DNA from: Hydrangea macrophylla
Lineage: Eukaryota; Streptophyta; Magnoliopsida; Cornales; Hydrangeaceae
DNA length: 64,000 nucleotides
Direction of reading: 5' to 3'
Assembly: GCA_033977485.1 (NCBI GenBank)
Contig: CM066984.1
Location: 113,453,251-113,517,250, forward strand
Within the stretch, counting starts at the first letter, position 1. Each line of letters opens with the position of its first letter. The notes under the pieces were generated by a model, which had not been told where the DNA came from, ran no database searches, and saw only the letters and a list, made by a program, of their open reading frames with translations. This document shows, piece after piece, positions 55,337 through 64,000 of this stretch. Both the position numbers and the translations under genes were made by a program.

Positions 55337-57967
55337 TACATAGGACACATTTTTCTGTTAATGAGGGGAATTATACTATTAGTTGTTTACGTGTATCCTT
55401 CTTTGAGTCTATATATAAATAATAATGCTTTGCTTTCCAAATTAGAAATTCAAACATTTTTTTTCTCAAATACTTTGACAGTTGTACTACATGCAATGGC
55501 ATGTGGTAGCTAGCACCGAGTCACCGACTGACACAACAATTGGTGCAACTATTAAGATACATGGGAACAAAATTTAGGATTTGAATTTGGAAGCTTATCC
55601 AAAGGAATGAAGGCCATATCAAATGACATATCAATCTATAATCTTTAACCATTTTAATGGTTGATCAGTCTAAAGCTCCTACATGATCATGTAACTATTT
55701 CTTTTAGTCAAATTTCTATTGTCCCAATGGCTCGTAGCCCAACACATTTTTATACTTTTTACAATAACCAATAACAAAAGCACCAAATCTTGTTGGAATA
55801 TAAACTATGGAACTTCATATATAGATCTCAACACTAAAAGCAAGATCAATTAAAGAAATGTTGCCAATAAGGCTAAGCAAATAAAAGTATTACCAAACCC
55901 TTTAATTAATAAATTGGTGGTGGTTGGTTTAAAAGGGGGAAGAATTTTCGGAGTGAGAGAGTACCGAGAGATAGATGGTATACGGTTCCGGTTTGGGTGG
56001 CAGTTTTGATTCATGACACCAACACCCAAATGATTAAAGTATTTTCTAATCATACAAAGTAAAATACCATGACTAATGTGAGAAACAAAGACCAACTATG
56101 CTTGATTTTAAAGCTAATGATGCAAAACAATAACAAAGATTCAAAGTCGACTTTGAAGCTATTGAATTCCTAAACACAAACCATGAATTGCTCTTTTTAT
56201 TTTTATTTTATGTGAACCTGGATTATTGAATGGGTTGTAAATACTTGTACAGTAGTGTAGAGCTGGTGTAATATGGCATTACCCACCACATGCTTGAAGA
56301 CATTTGGAGAAGAAAACAAAGAATTTGATTATACCAAAATGCTACTCTATGATCTAAATTATATTAGTCAATAACAGTACGTAAAGAATGATTTTGATAA
56401 AATAAAGTCATAAAAGTAGTACAAACAAACCATGCTAGTGTAACCGAACAGACTGACCTTGTGCCTCTATTGTCTAAACCAAGCTTTGATTTCGATCTCC
56501 ATCGAGTCAGAATATAAACACAACTACCTCTTCTTTCTCTATACAAAAAACAAATACCCAGTAGTTCCAAGAACAATGCATTTTTTGATGTCAGAACCTA
56601 AAAGCACCAATGAAGGAACTAAAGGAAAAAATAGTAGAAGATGAATAAAATATCTCCTGCGAAAAACAATTATTTTTCTAAAATTTGTATTAATTTCGGA
56701 TGTGAATTTGGGATTTGGGTTTGGTAAGCATAGCATTACTCTTCATTCAAATGCAATAAAAGATGAAAGACAAATTTCCCAGATAGGAACAATATTATAG
56801 TCTTGATTAGAAAAGGAAAAAATAAAATAAAAAGAAAACTTATCTTAATTACAGCAATTCTTTTGAATTCCAAGTTACATTTTTTTCCCCAACTTTGTCG
56901 GCAAGCATATAAACCAATGACAAAAGGAAAGAAAATACACTTGTTGCTTAGTTTTCGGATTTTATTAACCATTTTCAGAAATGTTTCTCACTCTTTAACT
57001 TGTATGAAAGCAGATAAATATCTACATATGCATAGTCATTAAATAGATTTCCTCCCAGATACATTGAAGTTGAAAATTAAGCATCAGTTTGTTCAGTGCT
57101 TGAGCGGAACTCGATCCTGGCTTGATAGCCGATCTAAACTCAATATAAATAACCTTTTTCTATTTGAGCTTGAATGGCAATCAAATTGGTTAAAGATTAC
57201 TGCAAATTGGTTAAATTATAAATCAACTGAACTTCATCAATTTTCGAACTTCATCACTCTTTATAAATCGGAGAGCTGGTTCACACATATGTGGACTCTA
57301 CCTCTTTTGAAAAGCTAGACGCCTGTGAGCTTCTTAAGATTGCTTATGCAATTTTTTAGATAACTATAATGCTACAGAAAAATCAGCTCAAATAATCCTA
57401 TTAAGGGGAAAAAATGAACATCACCTGTGGACGAAAGAGTGATCACACCATCCTAAACGGGTATATTGAAACCATATTATTCTGCGCATACTACGTAGTA
57501 GATAAATGGTTTACCTTCTCAATCCTACTTGCAAAATATTAAAACCGAAGAAGATAAGAAATAGATCAGAAGGAAACAAAAATTAGTTTACCTCAAGCTA
57601 GCATGACAAATAACTGCATCACAAAGTACTAATACAATATTTTCCCAACAATCAATCAAAGCAGAAATTGCCAGACTCTATGGACAAATGGGAATAAATA
57701 TAATGCACAATCCCACAAAAGAAAATTTATTGAATACAATATGAGTTCATTCAATAGCCAAAAAAACACAAACTATCCACATCAAACTTGCATATATGGC
57801 TTTCTATAGCTTACCCATGAGAAGTCCCTTTGAGAATTATCTTTTAACTTTCCCTGTTCAATTCTCAAAGCCACATAAAAATAAAAAAGAAAAAAAGAAA
57901 AGCAAATATAAGAATTGAAAATTCAAAAAAATAAAAAATAAAAAAAATAGTAATCTCAAACAATTCA
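55337..57967. other. Gene-free spacer, nothing firmly recognised
   Basis: AT-rich. Several 60-100-codon frames on both strands have no domain or consistent splice context. No clear transposon boundary. Confidence 0.4.
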
Positions 57968-57968
57968 A

Positions 57969-58020
57969 AGACTATAGAAAAATTATATAAATATGAAGTG
58001 ATGGGAAGAATCCTCGTCCA
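57969..58020. repeat. 52-bp duplicated unit, left copy
   Basis: AGACTATAGAAAAATTATAT...CTCGTCCA, repeated at 61208-61259 with one mismatch; the pair brackets the large LTR. Confidence 0.92.
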
Positions 58021-58817
58021 TGTCACGCCCCGAAGTACCAAAAATAGGGAAAAATAAATTTCCTTTATGGGTTCGTAGACACGTGACTGGTTGTGAGTGT
58101 CACCTGATTGTCCAAACATGCTTATAACAATAATGTGATATGGGAAAGTGACTAAGTTCAGCGGAAGCAGAAATTTAAAACATCCAAGTCTTACATCAGT
58201 AGTATTTTACAGGCCAAAAAGATGTCCAAAAGATACATATTACAAGATCAGCTAAACTATTACATCACTAACATAATAATAACAGAACTATAACAAAAGA
58301 AAATGCTCCAAAGTCTTCAGCTGGCGAAACCGTAGCCTTCCTCGTAGTAATCTTCACCAGCATAGTCTTCAGTAGTAAAGTCAGCATCTTGATAGCAGTC
58401 GGCTCCGTCTGGACCTGCAAAGGCTGGACGTGGAAGGTCCAGCGGCATGAAAAGCCGTTAGCGGTTAAGCTAAGTGAGGGTCCCCTTAAGGTTACCACCA
58501 CTTAAGGTACGTTATTCTTCATCTCTCTTATTTCTCAAAACCATATCTCGTTCATCATTTCTTATTCTCGATACTATGTCTTGTTCGTCTTTTCTTATTC
58601 TCAAAACCACGTCTTATTAAAACCCAATCATTCCTTTTGAAACTTAACCCAGAACTGAACAGACCAATGACATTGACTGAAAGAAGACTTAACTCCAAAC
58701 GCATTTACTGGTCAAGAAAGTACAACAATCAACAATGAATAGTTAACTGTCGCCCAACTGGCACTCAAACTGTCGCCCAAATGGCATAAGTGTGCGGGAC
58801 ATTAACAATCTCTTGGT

Positions 58818-59076
58818 CGAACACGTCATGCCGATCCTCAGGTCGCCCGCACGTTACCGAACACGTCATGCCGATCCTCAGACCAAGGGTACGGGAAATT
58901 AATAATCACTTGGACGAACACGTCATGCCGATCCTCAGGTCACCCGTACATAACCGAACACTTCATGCCGATCCTCAGTCCAAGGGTGCGGAAAAATAAT
59001 CAACCACTTGATCGAACACGTCACGACGATCCTCAGGTCATCCGCACTTGACCGAACACGTCATGCCGATCCTCAG
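58818..59076. repeat. Tandem array of CGAACACGTCATGCCGATCC units
   Basis: Six copies with alternating spacings of about 40 and 57-60 bp, giving a higher-order unit of about 97-99 bp repeated three times. Located inside the large LTR. Confidence 0.9.
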
Positions 59077-59779
59077 ATCAAGGAACAAAACATAACTCAC
59101 AAATCGACTCCACGGAATAATCGAGAGACCAACTTTGTAAGAATTATCCAAACATGACACAAAAGTTCACGAATCAACTTTGACCGGTAGACACACGACT
59201 AGATACGAGGCCCAATGTCCCTTATTCATATTAAATCTGTTATCGAAGGTTTTATCATTATTTTACGTGTTCGCACGTTTCGTAGTTTAGTTCATTAATA
59301 TCATCCAGTTATAACCGTTAATATTTCTCTATACGTCCAACATTCTATTTTCCACTTAATATAATTACGATGGAAACTTTCCCGATCATTTATCAATGCA
59401 ATAATCGTGCCATACAATATACTTATAGTTTGGGTATGAACTTTCCAACGGTCATTAAACTATATTCACGTAGCTTATGGATTTATAATCATGGATTTAA
59501 TACCAATAAAACATATAGATGAAACCCTTAACATCATCATCTACACGATAGCACTACCATAGCATGAGATTTTCATAAGAACACATGTACCGGAAAACTA
59601 GCATCAACAATCAACACCATGCATAAACAAAACCTTATACAAAAAGCTACACAATCTGCCAGGATACATTTTCACTGTGTTGACTGAATTAACATGATTT
59701 ATTTAGGCATGATAAATTGCTTTGTGGATCAAACTCAAAACTAAAACATTATAGATAATAGGAATATCTTCATGTACAA

Positions 59780-60455
59780 AAAAAATCTAGCTTTAATTAC
59801 ATATTTGAGCTACTCAAACTATTTATTTTACAAGACATATCTTATATCTCGGATTGTTCTGTCCCAGATTTATAGTACTGCATTGTACGTGAATTTCACC
59901 TATTAAGGAGGGGTTTTTAGACTGAGCTAAAGAAGGGTTATTTGTAGATAAATGTGTTATCTTTCTCCACAAAAAAACCTAGATTAATTCTCATTTTTGA
60001 ACTGCACAAAACATTCATTTTACTAAACTATGTTCTGCTGAGAGTTTCAGTTTTTCAGATTTATAACATTGCGTTGTACATGCATTTCACCCATGAAGGA
60101 GTGATTTCTAGACTGAGCTATAGAAGAGTTATTTGTAGATATATGAGTTAGCTTTTACCACAAAAAAACCTAGCTTAATTCGGATTTTGGAGCTCCTCAA
60201 AACATCCATTTTACTAAACTACGTTCTGCTGGAAGTTTCTGTTTTCCCAGGTTTATAACACTGCGTTGTACATGCATTTCACCCATGAAGGATTGATTTC
60301 TAGACTGAGCTATAGAAGAGTTATTTGTAGATATATGAGTTAGCTTTTACCACAAAAAAAACCTAGCTTAATTAGGATTTATGAGCTACACATAACATTC
60401 CTTTTACTAAACTATGTTCTGCTGAGAGTTTCAGTTTCTCAGATTTATGTATTTG
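59780..60455. repeat. Tandem array, about 192-bp unit, three to four copies
   Basis: GTAGATATATGAGTTAGCTT at 60135 and 60327, with diverged copies upstream (GTAGATAAATGTGTTATC at about 59945). Each unit holds TTTATAACA.TGCGTTGTACATGC and AAAAAACCTAGCTTAATT. Located inside the large LTR. Confidence 0.88.
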
Positions 60456-61207
60456 TCTTGCATGTCATGGAAACTTCAACACAATAACATCAACTTCTAC
60501 CAAACATTAGTACATATTATATGTGTTCTAAATTGAGTTAGATTACTCACAATTACTCACAATTTACTCACAAAATCTTGAAATTTAAGCTTGATATTGG
60601 TTGATGCTTAGTGGAGCTTGAATCTTCAAACTTCAAGGATGAACTTCTTCTTCTTCTATTCTTCCATGGAGCTATAACTCTAGCTCTCTCTCCCTCTCAA
60701 ATATATGCAGATTGTATGTGTTAATAAGAGAGTAATGCATGAAGACTTTCATGTTTAAATAGAGCCTTACATGTGCAAGGTGTCACCTTGCATGAGCTCA
60801 TGTAAGCATGCATGGACAAGTGTCCATTGCATGGACAAGTGGCATGTATATAGATGACATGTGGAGGTGATGTTGCATGTGCCACCAAGTGGCCGGCCAT
60901 GTGGGGCCCACCTTGGGTTGTGTGCTACTTCCTCGGTTTACGTGCATAAGTTCCTCGGTATACGTGTTAGTCTCGAATTACGTGCAAACTGGTATTATTT
61001 CTAATGTCCGGGTCCGAGTCTAGGTACGGGACTAAGTTAAATCTTATTATGGTCTAGTCGGTAAGGTTACTACAGTCTATATGGTAATACTACAACACGT
61101 CCATACCGTCACGTAATTAAAATAATATATCGATATAGTCGGTCCAATACAGAAATTCGAAAAAGCTAATATTATTAATGACCGAAAATTACAGGTGTTA
61201 CAGTCCA

Positions 61208-61259
61208 AGACTATAGAAAAATTATATAAAAATGAAGTGATGGGAAGAATCCTCGTCCA
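61208..61259. repeat. 52-bp duplicated unit, right copy
   Basis: Same unit as 57969-58020, followed by AGACT, the start of the unit. Confidence 0.92.
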
Positions 61260-61371
61260 AGACTTCATTGATAATATGCCACAATGAAATGTTACCTTGG
61301 AATGTGCTTGAAACATTAGTCCATTTCATCTTGTTGTGACCCAAGATATGGGGAATGATCCCAACCTATTG
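61225..61371 (-). other. Exon-like open stretch, unrecognised
   Basis: After an acceptor-like GCAATAG on the - strand, one frame reads VGIIPHILGHNKMKWTNVSS, then a TFQGNISLWHIINEVLDEDS segment, and ends in HHFIFI and a stop. The codon use and Trp/acidic content look coding-like, but no family is recognised and no adjoining exon could be joined. Its 3' part lies in the 52-bp duplication. Confidence 0.25.
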
Positions 61372-61389
61372 CTTTTTGGATTAGTATTT

Positions 61390-62210
61390 ATTTACACTTC
61401 TCTCCTCCAAAAACCAAACAAAAAGCCGCAAGACGCAAAATCATTTTTTCTCCTTTTCTTCATCATCTTTTCTTATTTCTTTCTTTTGAGCATTATAATT
61501 AGTTACTAAACTTCCCAAATGTTGTTCTTGTATCAATCCATGTGGATTCGATACCCTACTTCCAACATACTACGTTTTTAATAGGGTTAAATAAGAACTT
61601 GATTTTGACAACTTCACTTTCTTCATGGTGCAACTCAAATTTTAGCTCTCGAATCACATATTTTTCATCCTGAAACGATAACATGGTTGATTGTTAAAAA
61701 CTACTCCAAAATACTCATACAAAATTAACGAAAATAAACATGTTTGTGGATGTAACTTTTAAGTATTCAGGTATTACTATTACATATTCAATAACATTCG
61801 AACATGTACCGCGTCTAGGAATTAAATTTTCAAAGTCCTCAACAAGTCCATCCTCCTCTAAATCATCAGAACCTACCAACAAGTGAAAGATTGTTAAATA
61901 AATCTAAAAATAATTAATTGACATATCAAATATTAATTATTAATACTTTACCTTTATAATACCCATCTTTGTGTTATTGCATTTCATTACATTGTTATGC
62001 ATGATAATGTGATGTGTTGTGCATTTTGGCACATGTTTGAGTGAGTTTTGACTCACGAGTCGATTTGGGTATCTGTGGTAGAGAACCCATTGAGACAGTG
62101 TTGAACGAATGTTTGGATGTTGTGACGTCTCTCCGAGATTGAGATGGTCATTGTGGAATGCCTTAAATGTTTATCTAAAAATAAATGTTTACCTGAGTAT
62201 TTCAATATAT
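61390..62210. other. Spacer
   Basis: No supportable feature. Confidence 0.35.
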
Positions 62211-62214
62211 GTGT

Positions 62215-63570
62215 TATTTCTAGTTTAGAATATAATTCTGTTGTTAGTTTTAGTATCCTAGTGAGGACGAATTAATATACTATTAATTTGGTAGGCTAAT
62301 TAGCAACTTCGGAAAAGTCATATAAGAACTTGTGTTTTAGTAACCAAACAGAACTTAGTCAGAAACTTTTATAATTTTGAAGTTTCACTTGTGGAGCTAT
62401 GTAAAAAAATTTGAAGACTAATTAGGAGTTTTGAAAACTCATGGGGAGGTAAACACAATTTTGAAAAATGTTGCCTATATATGGATAGAGATGGATCATG
62501 ATATTTTCATAAACTTCTAACCTAAATTCAAGAGGAGGCCAAAAAGGGGGATTTGATTGCTTAGAGCTTCTCGACGCCAAACGACGACCGTTCGTCCACT
62601 GGTTTTTCACCAAATTTCGTATTTGAACTCCTCGTGGTAAGGCCGTCGTTTTGATACCTATTAGGCCATGTTTGGCTAAGTTTTTTGAAAAGTTATTTTC
62701 TAGATTTTTTCACAAAAGTTGATAATTAGAATTCTGATCCATAGGAATGGTACTAGACAGACTTCTGCACTTTCTTTATGCACAGGTTTTCTTCGGATTG
62801 AATTATAGGAGCGTTCTTCGGAGGTGAGTGATTCAACTATGTTTTGGAATGATTTCTTGACATGTATTCATGTTGTGATATGAAAAGCATGTATTAGTAT
62901 AGATTTATTGTGTAGTTCATATTGAGCGATTATATTGATAAGTAGGCCCAATAGCACGGTGAAATATTTTGATTACCGAGAGCATGGTGATATGTGATTT
63001 GAGCATGTTGAGTTGTTATTTGGGTCAAAGGAGCACGTGGTTACTAAGCCATCTTGTGGAGCCAATATAGGCATTAAGGTTGCACGATTGAAGAAAAGAA
63101 TCGTGGGTCTTACCTTTTCGCGTAGACTTATTGGCGATGAGTCGTGGATTAGGAGTATGGAATGTACACGTGAGTCTCTGGAGACTAGTATGAAATGTAG
63201 AGAAGTGAATGCGAATATGTTTATCATTCATGTGCATTTGTTGTTTTATTCACTAAGCGTTAGCTTAAACAAATTGAAATATGTATGATTATTCAAATAA
63301 CCATTACAAGTATTAATGTTGGCGAGGAATCGCAGAAGTGAGCACATGGTTTGGGAGTTCACTTAGAAAGCGACCCAATATGTTGATCTCGTAGTTTTGT
63401 AATAGAGAATTTCATGACTTTTAGTTATGTTTAACTTAGTATCTTAGAACGGATTAATGATGTTGTAATAGACAGTAACTTCTTGTAATTATGTTTTAGC
63501 AATGTTATAATACAATTGGGGTTTTACCTTAGAGTGGCTTCGGAGTATGTGTTTGATCCTTGGTTGAATT
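62215..63570 (+). mobile_element. Degenerate Ty3/gypsy-like LTR sequence related to 30264-32732
   Basis: Blocks shared in the same order with the solo LTR in the SKOR-like intron: GTAGGCTAATTAGCAACTT (about 62290), TGGGGAGGTAAA (about 62441), GGAGGTGAGTGATTC (about 62820) and TTCACTAAGCGTTAGCTTAA (about 63247). Exact ends were not found. Confidence 0.55.
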
Positions 63571-64000
63571 TGTAACACCCTGTATTTTCATTTTCATTTA
63601 TAAATAAATACCGCATTTCATTTCCATGAATATTTGATTTTAATTTCTTTTTATAAATATTTATCTGGGGTCAAACTATAATTTCCAAAATACTTTCAAT
63701 GGTTTCAAAAGCGATATCTATATTTTTGTATAAACCGGGAATTTAATTCCTACACTAATAATTTTCTGTATTCTATTTTCAACCGTAAAATACCAGTTTT
63801 AAACCTGCGTGTATATCGCGTTTAAGGTGTGGGAGCACGTGAGCTCAACCACACCATATGACTTCTAGTCATTGCTTGGAGCCCAATTTTGGGCAGTTTA
63901 TATATATGTACGTTGCTCTCTCTCTCTCTTAATCACACAGTCTCTCATATCTCACTCTCAAAACTCTCTGCTTCTCTCATTCTCTCTCAATCTCCCTCAA
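63571..64000 (+). mobile_element. Start of another gypsy-like LTR, cut by the window edge
   Basis: Begins TGTAACACCCTGTATTTTC, the same terminal pattern as the other large LTRs. A TATATATATG element at about 63900 followed by CT-rich sequence looks like an LTR promoter and transcript start. The element continues beyond 64000. Confidence 0.5.

Larger units (their letters stand above)
58021..61202 (-). mobile_element. Large solo LTR (3.18 kb), Ty3/gypsy-like
   Basis: On the - strand it begins TGTAACACCTGTAATTTTCGG and ends TTCGGGGCGTGACA (TG...CA). It is flanked by a perfect 5-bp target duplication GTCCA (58016-58020 and 61203-61207). No PBS, polypurine tract, coding domain or internal LTR pair is seen. 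Termini match the style of the solo LTR at 30264-32732 and the LTR start at 63571. Two tandem arrays lie inside. A TATA-like region and GA-rich start (about 60690-60760) fit an LTR promoter. Confidence 0.82.

Noticed and set aside
56364..57318. Several 60-84-codon frames on both strands
   Set aside because: No recognisable domains, no consistent splice sites joining them and AT-driven composition.
1..64000. tRNA genes, rRNA, CRISPR arrays, bacterial operons or organellar genes
   Set aside because: Looked for while reading; only tRNA-like SINE promoters were seen and nothing else supports these classes.

Overview
This window is nuclear DNA of a flowering plant, most likely a woody or large-genome eudicot. 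The genes are intron-rich with GT-AG splice sites, the spacers are AT-rich with many microsatellites, and plant-type transposons of nearly every class are present. There is no sign of bacterial, organellar or viral genome organisation.

Three protein-coding genes can be modelled with confidence. (1) A PLATZ zinc-binding transcription factor lies on the + strand (8994-19875, 4 exons, 201 aa), with introns of 3.6 and 6.4 kb. (2) Convergent to it is a PHD-finger protein of the MMD1/DUET (MALE MEIOCYTE DEATH 1) type on the - strand (20579-22888, 3 exons, 693 aa). (3) A Shaker-type outward-rectifying K+ channel of the SKOR/GORK type lies on the - strand (24798-44098, 13 exons, 850 aa). All its exon phases join cleanly, although its introns hold about 16.7 kb, much of it transposons. 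A possible 72-aa small gene lies at 24251-24469, and an exon-like open stretch of unknown identity lies near 61.2-61.4 kb.

Layout. 1-6.5 kb: a complete young Ty1/Copia element (683-5866, TSD GAAGG) nested in the leader of an older, truncated Copia element. 6.5-9 kb: spacer with a Mutator-like TIR element. 9-20 kb: PLATZ gene; its second intron holds an internal segmental duplication in which one copy carries a Tourist-like MITE and the other preserves the empty site. 20-23 kb: MMD1-like gene. 23-24.8 kb: spacer with a foldback MITE and the small ORF. 24.8-44.1 kb: SKOR-like gene, whose introns contain MITEs, a three-LTR TRIM array, a 2.5-kb solo LTR, a 230-bp solo LTR and a second complete but coding-defective Copia element with non-canonical TG...CT LTR ends. 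44.1-58 kb: transposon-rich spacer with a MULE (9-bp TSD) containing nested repeats, a hAT-type element (8-bp TSD), a tRNA-derived SINE (about 15-bp TSD), a LINE-type RNase H fragment and a Helitron (TC...hairpin...CTAG). 58-64 kb: large Ty3/gypsy-like LTR sequences, including a 3.2-kb solo LTR inserted at the junction of a 52-bp tandem duplication.

The three genes have no evident common pathway (transcription factor, meiotic chromatin reader, K+ channel). I found no CRISPR, operon or tRNA gene. The most notable material is transposon biology: preserved target sites, nested insertions, a Copia that appears to have moved with broken coding regions, and transposons in the introns of an otherwise intact channel gene.
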